A DNA stretch of 64,000 nucleotides from Fimbriimonadaceae bacterium. GTDB lineage: Bacteria; Armatimonadota; Fimbriimonadia; Fimbriimonadales; Fimbriimonadaceae. The notes below the pieces were generated by a model. The model searched no databases. It was not told where the DNA came from and saw only the letters and a program-made list of their open reading frames with translations. This document shows positions 24,120 through 34,252 of the stretch, in pieces. Position 1 is the first letter of the stretch. Every line of letters starts with the position of its first letter. Made by a program: the position numbers and the translations under genes. Location: NCBI GenBank assembly GCA_019638775.1, contig JAHBTD010000001.1:930001-994000 (forward strand), read 5' to 3'.

Positions 24120-25508
24120 CTACGGAGCCCCGCCGGTGGTGGCTTCATTGACTTCTCTATCCAGGCTGTCGCTGATTCCGCCGTACAGTCGCCCATAGAC
24201 CAGCCACACCGTGAACGTTGAGAACAGGGCAATGATGATTGCGATCCAGCAGCCAGTGCGCCACTTCGTCTGATTCTCTTCGGCTTTGAGGCCCGTCCGG
24301 GCAGCCTCAGAGAGTTGGAAGAGCTGAGTCGCCACATCGCCGGTGACCTCTCCGGTCGCGACCATCGGAATGAACTCGGGAGGGAGGGAGCGGTTGCCGT
24401 GGAGAGCCTGCGAAAGCGTCACACTTTCCGATATGTTGCCCGCGACGGAGCCGAACTGCTCGCTCAATTCAAGATTGGGCATGGCAGACGCGGCGATCTC
24501 AAGGCTCGACCTAGGCGCCATCCCGGTTTTGCCCAGCAGACCCAGAATCCAGCACAAGACGGCGATGGATTCATGGGTTGCCCGCTTGCCAATGACGGGG
24601 ATCTTCAGCAGCCATCGATGGCGTCGCCTGCGGTTTGCCCGGGACGCCCAAAGCGCTCGGATAATGAGGTACGCGGCCAGACACCCGAGAAGCAAGGGAA
24701 GAGCCCCGATGAATGCCGTCTTTTGCCCATCCATCATCGCACCCGAACCGGAAAGCCTGCCCCCAGCTAGGCTCTGGGCATCCCACGTGTTGAGGCCACC
24801 ATCCACGATCATGATGCCCAAGGGAATGCCCGCCAAGAAGCTGATCCACGTCCAATGAAGGATCTTGAAGACCAGCTTGTACTGATAAGACTCCTTGCTC
24901 TGCTTACTGATGGCCTCGACCACTTCGGGCAAGAAGCCGCCCTGCTCGCCCGCCCGCATGAGCCCCGGAATATGAGGCAGAAATAGGTCCGTGTATTCCG
25001 CCAAGACATCGCTTGTGGGGCGACCCTCTGAAGCTGCTTGGCTTGCGCGGGTGAAGGCCTCTCGGTAGTCGGCGCGGGTGCAGTGGGAGGCGACGTTGCT
25101 GAAGGCGTCGGCGGGGTTTGTGCCGGCGCGAAGGAAGCTTGCGAGCTGGGAAAAGAGGAAAAAGTTGGTCTTCTCGGAGCCTTTGCGCGTCCTCCTTTCG
25201 ACCGGCGCAGCCCGTTGGGGGATGGCGTTCAGCGATGGCGGCGAAGTGGGGCGTGGGGTCTCGGTCGTTGTCCGGGCGATGGGCGGCGCGGCTTGTCCTG
25301 CCATCCTTTGGGCGGCGTGTTGAACGGGCCTTTGCGGTGGCTGTTGCGGTGTTTGGACCCGCTGTTGCAGGTTTATATCGGAGATAGCCCGGACCTGGTA
25401 GCCGCGAGTGCCGAGCATGCGGGTTGCTTCGGCGGCGTCACCGGCCTGTATTTGGCCCTCGACGGTCCGCCCGGAGGCATCGGTCGCCTGATAGCGAAAC
25501 TGCGGCAT
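24120..25508 (-). CDS. GspF/PilC-type platform protein 2 (divergent)
   Basis: 462 residues. N-terminal MPQFRYQATDASGRTVEGQIQAGDAAEATRML resembles paralogue 1. A Gln/Pro linker follows, then GspF motifs FFLFSQLASFLRAGTNPADAFSNVA, IPGLMRAGEQGGFLPEVVEAIS and, in the second domain, IPMVATGEVTGDVATQLFQLSEAARTG. Helices near residues 225, 285 and 425. Less typical than its neighbour. It is unclear whether the two form a hetero-platform or serve different machines. First gene of the co-directional run down to about 19.9 kb; AGGA precedes its ATG. Confidence 0.85.
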   Translation of the reverse strand: MPQFRYQATDASGRTVEGQIQAGDAAEATRMLGTRGYQVRAISDINLQQRVQTPQQPPQRPVQHAAQRMAGQAAPPIARTTTETPRPTSPPSLNAIPQRAAPVERRTRKGSEKTNFFLFSQLASFLRAGTNPADAFSNVASHCTRADYREAFTRASQAASEGRPTSDVLAEYTDLFLPHIPGLMRAGEQGGFLPEVVEAISKQSKESYQYKLVFKILHWTWISFLAGIPLGIMIVDGGLNTWDAQSLAGGRLSGSGAMMDGQKTAFIGALPLLLGCLAAYLIIRALWASRANRRRRHRWLLKIPVIGKRATHESIAVLCWILGLLGKTGMAPRSSLEIAASAMPNLELSEQFGSVAGNISESVTLSQALHGNRSLPPEFIPMVATGEVTGDVATQLFQLSEAARTGLKAEENQTKWRTGCWIAIIIALFSTFTVWLVYGRLYGGISDSLDREVNEATTGGAP

Positions 25509-25601
25509 GCTTTTCTATCCTGACGTAGTTGGATGTTGGAATGTTGGCAAAGGGATTGTAGAATAAGTTTCAATCTCGCAAAGATAAGGTTTCAATCCGA
25601 T

Positions 25602-26138
25602 ATGCCAGAGACCGACCCTCTAAACAAGATAACCCACATGCAGACCGTTGAGTTCTACGGTGGGAAAAACACTCTTGGGTTTCTGGAGTGGCAATGCCGT
25701 TTAGCTGCGATTGTCGGCGGTGTGTGTTTTTTCCTTATCGGCCTATTTTTGCGATCGACAAGCCGTGATCTCCTTACTGTCCCAAGTGACCAGACAACGG
25801 GTTATAGCACGACGAATATCCTGACCTTGATGCCGATTCTTGGCTATTACGTTGATTTCTTCGCATGGATATTGCCCTGGGCTTTCATGGTTGGCGCGTT
25901 TACGCTTTACCGACGATATTCGGGCCTTCGAAGAATCCTTGTAGCAGCCATCATCATGGCGTTTGGAATCCATCAGATCATCCACAATCGAGGATACGGT
26001 TCGATAGCGTTGCTTACCGGAGCCTTATGGTCTCTCTACGGTCTTTACGACTGGTTGTCTGCGACCCCAGATCAGCTACGTAAGTGGTGCATTTTGCTTT
26101 TGGCCAGCGCGCGAGAACGGCTCGAACTGCGCGCGTGA
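25602..26138 (+). CDS. multi-pass membrane protein, unknown
   Basis: 178 residues from MPETDPLNKITHMQTVEFYG. Helices at about 32-52, 78-100, 108-125 and 131-148, with a charged C-terminus (SARERLELRA). No family recognised. The open frame extends upstream to 25533, but the ATG at 25602 gives a normal cytosolic N-terminus. Transcribed divergently from the gspF paralogue. Confidence 0.5.
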   Translation: MPETDPLNKITHMQTVEFYGGKNTLGFLEWQCRLAAIVGGVCFFLIGLFLRSTSRDLLTVPSDQTTGYSTTNILTLMPILGYYVDFFAWILPWAFMVGAFTLYRRYSGLRRILVAAIIMAFGIHQIIHNRGYGSIALLTGALWSLYGLYDWLSATPDQLRKWCILLLASARERLELRA

Positions 26139-26197
26139 TCTGCCGCCCCGATCCCTGTTTCAATGGTCTATACGGGCGCACGAATGGAGTTCTTTTG

Positions 26198-26220
26198 CCT
26201 CCAGGCTTGCAGCCTGGAGG
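26198..26220. repeat. CCTCCAGGC palindrome
   Basis: Perfect 9-bp inverted repeat CCTCCAGGC-TTGCA-GCCTGGAGG between convergent genes. It may end transcription of the unknown membrane gene or of purA. CAAAAGAAC follows on the minus strand, so no clear U-tract is present. Confidence 0.45.
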
Positions 26221-26269
26221 ATTAGCGCTTTGCCCTCCATATCTGCAGATATAGAGAAATCTTCTACGA

Positions 26270-27678
<1,409 letters not shown>

Positions 27679-27715
27679 GCAAAGATCAAGAGAAAGCGGG
27701 GCTAAAGCCTGATGG

Positions 27716-28093
27716 CTATCTCTGGTCAGGCGGGACGGCGTTGAACTGGTCCGTCGCCACCCGAGTGACCTGCCCAGTCGGACTAAACTCCACAATCCCC
27801 TCGTCGGCAACGAACGCGGTGTCCGCATTGCGTACGTACAAGTACCGCAACCCGCCGTCCGGTAGCTCCGATATCTCCTTTGGCCTACCAAGGACATCCT
27901 CAACCTGACCGATCGACATACCGACTCGAACCTCGCCGTCTTTGATGAGCTTGATCGGGTTTTGTCGGGGTGGAGGGCCGAGAATCCACAAAATCCCAAG
28001 GATGGCAAAAGCGATAAACGCCACCGGTCCGCCGATCAAGAAATAGTAATCGGTCCTTGTGAGCTTGGGTTTATCGGGATTCCTTGGCTTCAC
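27716..28093 (-). CDS. membrane-anchored BamE/SmpA-like small protein
   Basis: 125 residues. Basic N-terminus, one membrane helix (YFLIGGPVAFIAFAILGILWIL), then VRVGMSIGQVEDVLGRPKEISELPDGGLRYLYV, a BamE/SmpA-like pattern (GMS..QVE..LG.P), and a final IVEFSPTGQVTRV strand. The same domain type occurs in the candidate selenoprotein at 5391-5930. Function unknown. Confidence 0.6.
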   Translation of the reverse strand: MKPRNPDKPKLTRTDYYFLIGGPVAFIAFAILGILWILGPPPRQNPIKLIKDGEVRVGMSIGQVEDVLGRPKEISELPDGGLRYLYVRNADTAFVADEGIVEFSPTGQVTRVATDQFNAVPPDQR

Positions 28094-28145
28094 CGTTTCA
28101 TTCTACGCGTATCGTGTACTTCGTACTCGGGAGGCACCGAACTTG

Positions 28146-29027
28146 CTACTTGCCAATGTCCAACTTCACCGCTCGGAACGGCTCTGCATAGGCCACTCCC
28201 CACTGCTCACCCGCATTGAGGGCGTTATTGCTGACGGTATTGCGAATGCGCTCCAGTTTCTCACCGAAGAACTGGCTCTTGTGGATGGCAAGCAACTCCT
28301 CGGCTTGCGACCAGAAAACCGACACGTCAACCGCCGTGTTCGATCCCATCGTGCTGAAATGCATCATCCAACCGTTGTACTCCGCCTTCTTTGCTGCATC
28401 GCGCGCGATCTCCGCGGCAGCGCGGTGGTCACCGTGGCTAATGCGAGGAGGGTAGTCAGGATCGAAGCAGAGGATATGGGTTGGGCGATAGGCCTGGATA
28501 GCGACAGCGACTCTGTCGATGATCTCGTCGCTGACGGGTAGGCGTCCATCCGGTTCATTGTAAAAGTCCACTTCCGCGCCCACTTTCTCGCAGGATTCGC
28601 GAAGTTCGGCTTGGCGCACCTTCGTCAGCGCTTTCGAGTCGCTAAAGAAGTAGTAGCCCTTGTCGCCGTTGGTCAGAGCGATCAGCTTGACGCTTGCCTT
28701 CGCATCTTTCAGGGCAAACAAAGTGCCTCCGACATAGTACGCCTCATCGTCGGGGTGACCGGTGATCACTAGCACTCTTGAGGTCTTGCTGAGCAAGCCA
28801 GTGTCCGCGATTGGCATTCTTGGCAGTGGCGCTTTGGGGCGCTTTTGAACGAGGTCGATCCTGTTGGGTTGCCACAGGTAAAAGAGCAGAAGCAGTCCAG
28901 CAATCACCCAGACAGCGATCATCAACCTCCTCACGACACCTTTCCAGCCGCCACCTTTTGCAAAACGGCTCACTTTAGGGGTCGAGGAGTCAGGGCTGTC
29001 ATTCGGAAGATTGGCAAGATCAGGCAT
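28146..29027 (-). CDS. PIG-L family deacetylase, membrane-anchored
   Basis: 293 residues. N-terminal membrane helix (about 33-52), then the zinc-binding GHPDDE (90-95) and later HGDHRAAAEIA supplying the second zinc His. The family removes N-acetyl groups from GlcNAc-containing small molecules or glycans. The single helix suggests the enzyme sits on the periplasmic face, perhaps acting on surface polysaccharide. Divergent from the sugar ABC operon with 49 bases between starts. Confidence 0.85.
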   Translation of the reverse strand: MPDLANLPNDSPDSSTPKVSRFAKGGGWKGVVRRLMIAVWVIAGLLLLFYLWQPNRIDLVQKRPKAPLPRMPIADTGLLSKTSRVLVITGHPDDEAYYVGGTLFALKDAKASVKLIALTNGDKGYYFFSDSKALTKVRQAELRESCEKVGAEVDFYNEPDGRLPVSDEIIDRVAVAIQAYRPTHILCFDPDYPPRISHGDHRAAAEIARDAAKKAEYNGWMMHFSTMGSNTAVDVSVFWSQAEELLAIHKSQFFGEKLERIRNTVSNNALNAGEQWGVAYAEPFRAVKLDIGK

Positions 29028-29076
29028 CGAACATTTCCGACACGATTTAGGTCTGTCCGGTTAGTATAGATAGCCA

Positions 29077-29955
29077 ATGAACGGAAGGAAGCGAAATAAT
29101 CTCTCGGGGTGGCTCTTTGTGAGCCCCTGGGTCATCGGTTTTCTTGCGTTCACGCTGTGGCCTTTCTTGCAGAGCGTTTATCTCTCGTTCACCCGCTACA
29201 ACATCCTCTCTTCTCCGAAGTGGGTTGGCGGTGCCAACTACAATCAGCTCTTCACTCAAGACGATCTCTTTTGGCGGTCGTTGTGGGTCACGGTGAAGTA
29301 CGCGCTAGTTGCTGTGCCTCTCGGGATTGTCGCTGGCGTCGCGCTGGCTCTGCTGCTGAACATCAACGTCCGTGGGATGACCGTCTTTCGAGCGATTTTC
29401 TTTCTGCCGTCTATCGTTCCAACCGTAGCGGTCAGTGTTGTGTTCATGTGGCTGCTCAACCCCACGATTGGCTTGGTCAACACCGTCCTGCGCGCAATAG
29501 GGATCGAAGGCCCCTCGTGGCTTAGCCAAACACCGTGGGCTTTCAACAGCCTCATTCTGCTGGGGCTCTGGGGAGTGGGCGGCAGCATGGTCATCTATCT
29601 TGCCGGACTGAAAGATGTCCCGACGCATCTTTATGAAGCAGCGGTCATCGACGGCGCAAATGCGTGGCAGCGCACGAGGAAGATCACACTCCCCATGCTG
29701 ACGCCGGTTATCTTCTTCAACTTGGTGATGGGGATCATTGGGTCGTTCCAGTACTTCACTCAGGCCTTCGTCATGACGCGTGGCGGACCTGAAGACAGCA
29801 CGATGTTTTATGCGATGTACCTCTTCAATCGTGCCTGGAAGTATCAGGATATGGGCTACGCCAGCGCGATGGCCTGGGTTCTCTTTGTCGTCGTCGTGGC
29901 CTTAACTGCCATTGTATTCAAGTCTCAAAAGAGGTGGGTTCACTATGGCGGCTAA
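29077..29955 (+). CDS. sugar ABC transporter permease (MalF/UgpA-like)
   Basis: 292 residues, six membrane helices. N-terminal GWLFVSPWVIGFLAFTLWPF and the EAA loop EAAVIDGANAWQRTRKITLPMLTPVI identify a CUT1-type permease. With the two downstream genes it forms an importer for an oligosaccharide or glycerol-phosphate-like solute. Overlaps the next gene by 11 bases. Confidence 0.9.
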   Translation: MNGRKRNNLSGWLFVSPWVIGFLAFTLWPFLQSVYLSFTRYNILSSPKWVGGANYNQLFTQDDLFWRSLWVTVKYALVAVPLGIVAGVALALLLNINVRGMTVFRAIFFLPSIVPTVAVSVVFMWLLNPTIGLVNTVLRAIGIEGPSWLSQTPWAFNSLILLGLWGVGGSMVIYLAGLKDVPTHLYEAAVIDGANAWQRTRKITLPMLTPVIFFNLVMGIIGSFQYFTQAFVMTRGGPEDSTMFYAMYLFNRAWKYQDMGYASAMAWVLFVVVVALTAIVFKSQKRWVHYGG

Positions 29956-31300
29956 CGCGCTGGTGCGGCGTTGGGTGCGGTGGTTTGGCGTGGCGCTTGC
30001 GCTCGTCTTTATCGTCTACGTCTTTTCTGCGCCGAACCCCGAGAAGCAGCAATTCCCCGAGCGGACAGTCGTGCGGTTTTGGCATCGGTGGGGTGGTGAG
30101 TGGGCAAGGATCGTGCAGACCATCTGCGACGACTTCAACAAGAGCCAGGAGGAGTATGAGGTCATCCCACTCTCCGTTCCTTCGTATGGGGCGGACTTCA
30201 AGTTTGTCCTCGCTGTCACCGGCGGCGATCCACCTGATGTGATGTCGTTTTGGAACGGCGCGCTGCCGTCGCTCGCCCAGCAGAACCTGCTGACGCCTCT
30301 ATCTGAAATGATGTCGCCGGAAGAATATCAGCGATATCTTGATGAGAGCTACCCCGTGATACGTGACAGCGGCATGGTGGATGGCAAGCTGTATGGGATC
30401 ACCATCGGGGCGGATATGTACGCGCTGTATGTGCGCACGGATTTCTTGGAAGAGGCGGGGCTCGACCCGGATAACTTTCCGACGACTCTTGAAGGCTTGG
30501 AGGGGTGGGGACGCAAGCTCACCAAGCGAGACAAGGGCGGCAATATCACCCGCCTCGGGTTGAGCCTCGATTACTACCAGTTCACGGCCTACTGTTTTGG
30601 CGGTGGGTTCTACGACTTCAAGACACGAGAACTCCTCATCAACACTCCTGAGAACCTGGCTGCGATGCAATGGTATGCCAACTATTTCCGCGAGTACGGC
30701 TTTGACGCGATGCAGAAGTTCTCGTCGGGATTAAACACAGGGTCCGATACTGGCGGGTGGCCCTTCTTGTCGGGAGCGTATGCCGTGACTCTGGATGGGC
30801 AATGGCGTGTTGAGGAGATACGCAAGTATGCGCAGGACATCCCCTACCGGATCATTCCTGTGCCTCCACCCAAAAACGGCAAGGAGCTTGCCGGAGTTGT
30901 GAGCGGGAATTTTATGGTCATTCCCACGTCGGCTAAGCAGAAAAAGGGAGCGTGGGAGTTCATCAAGTTCTGGACCGGGATTGAGAATCGTGAGATTGGA
31001 GCCAGTTGCTACAACCGGGGAGGCTGGCTTCCCTATTCGCCAAAAATCACCGAAACAAAGACCTTTCAAGCGTGGCTTCAGAAGAACCCACAGTTCCAAG
31101 CCTTCATCGACATTATCGACAGTCCGAACTGCAAGACGATGCCCGAAGTGCCCTACTTGCAGTTTTTGAACGATCAAACAGGCCGTGCATCCGACTTCGT
31201 CAAGCGCGGCAACATGACGCCCAAAGCTGCGATAGAGATGCTTGAGACGAATATGCGAGAGGAGCTAAAGCGCCGCAAGGAGTTGGGCTACGATGAGTGA
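29945..31300 (+). CDS. sugar ABC transporter substrate-binding protein, membrane-anchored
   Basis: 451 residues. Start ATG at 29945 with AGAGGTGG upstream. An N-terminal helix (WVRWFGVALALVFIVYVFS) anchors it; there is no lipobox Cys. Family 1 binding-protein features follow: VVRFWHRWGGEWARIVQTICDDFNKSQEEYEV, FVLAVTGGDPPDVMSFWN, YGITIGADMYALYVRTDFLEEAGLD and SGNFMVIPTSAKQKKGAWEFIKFW. It captures a carbohydrate outside the membrane for the flanking permeases. Middle gene of a three-gene operon with overlapping ends. Confidence 0.9.
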   Translation: MAANALVRRWVRWFGVALALVFIVYVFSAPNPEKQQFPERTVVRFWHRWGGEWARIVQTICDDFNKSQEEYEVIPLSVPSYGADFKFVLAVTGGDPPDVMSFWNGALPSLAQQNLLTPLSEMMSPEEYQRYLDESYPVIRDSGMVDGKLYGITIGADMYALYVRTDFLEEAGLDPDNFPTTLEGLEGWGRKLTKRDKGGNITRLGLSLDYYQFTAYCFGGGFYDFKTRELLINTPENLAAMQWYANYFREYGFDAMQKFSSGLNTGSDTGGWPFLSGAYAVTLDGQWRVEEIRKYAQDIPYRIIPVPPPKNGKELAGVVSGNFMVIPTSAKQKKGAWEFIKFWTGIENREIGASCYNRGGWLPYSPKITETKTFQAWLQKNPQFQAFIDIIDSPNCKTMPEVPYLQFLNDQTGRASDFVKRGNMTPKAAIEMLETNMREELKRRKELGYDE

Positions 31301-32159
31301 AGCCCGTCCCAAGCTCCCAATTAGTCAAAAGGCGTTGGTCTACTTCGCTCTTGTCATGCTCGCGATACCGGCGCTCATGCCGCTGATCTGGATGGTTTCG
31401 ACTTCGCTCAAAGGTGAGGACCAGCTTTTTATGAGGGACCAAGCAGGAACGGCCTTCACGATTGGCTCGCTGCTGCCCCGTCCGGTGGCTTGGAACAATT
31501 ACCCCGAGGCGCTGAGTACGGTGCCCCTACTGAGTTATCTCAAGAACACCCTCATTCTTTGCTTCTTTACGGTGATTGGCGCAGTCATCTCAAGCGCAAC
31601 GGTGGCGTACGGCTTTGCAAAGATTCATTTCTGGGGCCGCAACGCGCTGTTTATGATCATGATTGCGACGATGGCGTTGCCCGGACAGGTGACCATGATC
31701 CCGGTGTTTGCGCTCTTTCGATCGCTGGGATGGTACGGCACCTATCTTCCGCTCATCGTGCCGTCATTTTGCGGCTCGGCTTTCTATATTTTCTTGCTGA
31801 CGCAGTTTTTTAAGACCATCCCGAGCGAGATGTCGGAGGCTGCCAAAGTGGACGGCGCGAGTGATTGGACGATCTTTACCCGCCTCATTTTGCCGCTGTC
31901 CAAGCCGGCGTTGGCGACCTGCGCGCTGTTCCAGTTCATCGGCACTTGGAACGACTTTCTGGGACCGCTTCTCTACATCAGCGATGTCTCGAAGTACACG
32001 CTCGCCTACGGCCTGCAACAGTTCTTGAGCTTGCACGGTGGCATGTGGGCGTTGTTGATGGCAGCCTCGACTCTCTTCACGATCCCGATCATCGTGCTCT
32101 TTTTCTTTGCCCAAAAGACGTTTATCCAGGGCATCGCCACGACGGGCGGAAAGGGATAA
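31293..32159 (+). CDS. carbohydrate ABC transporter permease (MalG/UgpE-like)
   Basis: 288 residues, six helices. The EAA motif EAAKVDGASDWTIFTRLILPLSKPAL and the end QKTFIQGIATTGGKG are typical of the second CUT1 permease. Overlaps the binding-protein gene by 8 bases. No ATPase gene follows, so the importer probably uses a shared MsmX/UgpC-type ATPase encoded elsewhere. Confidence 0.9.
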   Translation: MSEARPKLPISQKALVYFALVMLAIPALMPLIWMVSTSLKGEDQLFMRDQAGTAFTIGSLLPRPVAWNNYPEALSTVPLLSYLKNTLILCFFTVIGAVISSATVAYGFAKIHFWGRNALFMIMIATMALPGQVTMIPVFALFRSLGWYGTYLPLIVPSFCGSAFYIFLLTQFFKTIPSEMSEAAKVDGASDWTIFTRLILPLSKPALATCALFQFIGTWNDFLGPLLYISDVSKYTLAYGLQQFLSLHGGMWALLMAASTLFTIPIIVLFFFAQKTFIQGIATTGGKG

Positions 32160-32176
32160 AGATTCGTAGGTGAGGC

Positions 32177-32524
32177 TTAGTCGTCCACCCGCGAGAAGTA
32201 TATCACGGTGATCAGATCGTTCGGGGTGACGAAATCGCCGTAGATGCGCGAAAGAAGCTCAATCACATCCTCTTGCGAGCGCAGTTCAGGGCTCTCGCGT
32301 TCGATGTCGCGAGGGGAGAGCTCAGAGATTCGCTTGACTTCGACGCGGTCTAAGATCGCCGAGAACAGCTTCTGTCGTCGGCCAAAGCGAGGCCCGACGG
32401 TGACCCACACGATCATGCCCGCCTGGTACTTGTCCGACTTGTCTCCACGCCGGATCGTGACCGTCTTGCGGTTGTTCTGAAGCACATCTCCGTAGAGGTC
32501 CGAATAAAAGTTGAGTGCAAACAT
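32177..32524 (-). CDS. ASCH/PUA-like domain protein
   Basis: 115 residues: MFALNFYSDLYGDVLQNNRKTVTIRRGDKSDKYQAGMIVWVTVGPRFG, then LDRVEVKRISELSPRDIERESPELRSQEDVIELLSRIYG. The RKTVTIRRGDK loop with G.IVWVT strand is an ASCH-like (PUA-fold) pattern. Such proteins bind RNA or nucleotides. Function unknown. Divergent from the hydrolase gene with a 49-base gap. Confidence 0.65.
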   Translation of the reverse strand: MFALNFYSDLYGDVLQNNRKTVTIRRGDKSDKYQAGMIVWVTVGPRFGRRQKLFSAILDRVEVKRISELSPRDIERESPELRSQEDVIELLSRIYGDFVTPNDLITVIYFSRVDD

Positions 32525-32573
32525 CCCGTTTTTGTAGTACCAAACTTACCTGACGCCACCCAGACCGCATAAG

Positions 32574-33488
32574 ATGCGTAAGGATAACGGATTAACGATG
32601 GTTTGGATTCTTGGCATCCTCGGCTTCTACTTGCTCGTGCTTCTCGCAATCAGTTGGATCAGCGTGCACCCCTTTCGCACGCCTGTCTATTTTGGGCCGG
32701 GATCGCTCGGCGTTCCGCAAGAGGATGTTTTCTTTACGACTTCGGACGGCATCACGCTCAAAGGGTGGTGGAGCGAGCCCGACAATCCGGTAGCGATTGT
32801 CATCCTCTCGCACGGTTACATCATGAACCGTTCCGAGCTGTCGCCATTGGCCATCCAACTCTTCAATCAGGGCTGTGCATGCCTCACTTACGATTTTCGA
32901 GGGCATGGGCGCAGCGGAAAAGGCTTGTGCGGATGTGGCGTTTACGAAGTTGAAGATGTGCGCTCGGCTGTAGAGTTCGCAAAGTCAAAGCATCCTGATC
33001 TGCCGGTTGTGCTCATCGGCAGCAGCATGGGGGCGGTGGCTTCGGCGCTTGCCGTAGCCAAGTATCCGCACCTGTCGTCGATCGTCGTCCTCGATTCGGC
33101 ATATTCTCGCTTGCCGTCGGCAATCTTGGGTTGGTGGAGGTTCGTCGGCGGGAGATTCCTGCAAACCCTTCTCGCTCCGACCGTGTTTCTCCCGAGCCTG
33201 TTTATTCGCGTGAACCCATTCAAAGTCGATGTTGCCCAAGCCATAAAAGACGCCAGCCATGCCGAGTTCCTGCTGCTTCACGGCGACCGCGACACGCTTG
33301 CTCTACCCGGAGAAGCCGTTCGAAACAAGGAGGCGGCACCAGATCGTTGTCGGTTGGTGTGGCTTCCGGGATGTGGACACTCCGAAGGTCGATGGGAGCA
33401 TCCGACCCTGTATGAAAGCTCGTTAAGTTGCTTTTTACTTGACAATGATGTCCAGATTCGGCACAATCACCGAGTCGGAGTCGAATGA
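32574..33488 (+). CDS. membrane-anchored alpha/beta hydrolase
   Basis: 304 residues. N-terminal helix (WILGILGFYLLVLLAISWI), then SHGYIMNRSEL (oxyanion region), YDFRGHGRSG, the nucleophile elbow GSSMGA (Ser151), Asp in LLLHGDRDTLA and His in PGCGHSEG. A serine hydrolase facing the periplasm is likely; the substrate is unknown. ATG at 32598 (MVWILG) preceded by AAGGA is an alternative start. Confidence 0.85.
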   Translation: MRKDNGLTMVWILGILGFYLLVLLAISWISVHPFRTPVYFGPGSLGVPQEDVFFTTSDGITLKGWWSEPDNPVAIVILSHGYIMNRSELSPLAIQLFNQGCACLTYDFRGHGRSGKGLCGCGVYEVEDVRSAVEFAKSKHPDLPVVLIGSSMGAVASALAVAKYPHLSSIVVLDSAYSRLPSAILGWWRFVGGRFLQTLLAPTVFLPSLFIRVNPFKVDVAQAIKDASHAEFLLLHGDRDTLALPGEAVRNKEAAPDRCRLVWLPGCGHSEGRWEHPTLYESSLSCFLLDNDVQIRHNHRVGVE

Positions 33489-33637
33489 ACGACCACAGCG
33501 CAGACGTCCTAGGGGTTGAAACTCAGACAACAAACTGGAGTTCAAACAACTAAGATGCGAAAATCTGAGATGCAAATGGCACAGGGTCGTGCCTGTTCAG
33601 AAACCACTGCCGGTTTCGCTCAGTCAAGGAAAGACGC

Positions 33638-34150
33638 ATGACAAAACTGGCATTTGAAGCCTGGCAGTTAGAACAACTTGCCCACTTAGCCGTGAGCGAT
33701 CCGGCCCGGGTTGAGCGGGCGCTCGCTGCTGTGTGGGAAGCCCAGCCCGATCTCCTTCGAGACGTAGTTTTGTGGGCCGTGGATCGGCGTGAAATCGACC
33801 ACGAGCGCGCCTGCGAAATTCTCAACATCGACGCTGCCGAACTTGAAAAGCGGCTCGAATCTCTCCGCTCCTCGACGAAGACTTGGGAACAGTACATCGA
33901 AATCGAGGCCGAGAGTGGAACTGCGCGAATGAGCGACAACCATGTTCCGGTTTGGGAAGTCATTCTGGAATACCGAAAGGTCGGCTCGGTAGGCGATCTT
34001 TGCGAGACATTCCCTTCGCTCTCCAAGGGCGCTCTCGCCGCAGCTCTTCGATATGCTGAAACTCACCCCAAGGAGATTCAAGACAAGATCGCAGCATATG
34101 AGAGCTATGTCACTCGACGTCAAGCTGTGATTCGCTCGGAAGCTTCGTAG
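33638..34150 (+). CDS. DUF433 protein with N-terminal helical extension
   Basis: 170 residues. The C-terminal 75 residues (SDNHVPVWEVILEYRKVGSVGDLCETFPSLSKGALAAALRYAETHPKEI) are a DUF433 domain, an HTH-like antitoxin fold. The first 90 residues are helical and contain IDHERACEILNIDAAELEKRLESL, a possible second HTH. DUF433 proteins often pair with VapC-like toxins, but none lies next to this gene. Possibly an orphan DNA-binding antitoxin or regulator. Confidence 0.7.
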   Translation: MTKLAFEAWQLEQLAHLAVSDPARVERALAAVWEAQPDLLRDVVLWAVDRREIDHERACEILNIDAAELEKRLESLRSSTKTWEQYIEIEAESGTARMSDNHVPVWEVILEYRKVGSVGDLCETFPSLSKGALAAALRYAETHPKEIQDKIAAYESYVTRRQAVIRSEAS

Positions 34151-34252
34151 GCTTCTCGCCCGAATCTTCACCCTATACAATTGAAGTTTTGATGCGCTCG
34201 CACGGGTGCTTCGTCGGCTTAGCGATATAGACTAGAATCCCCGACGAGCGCT

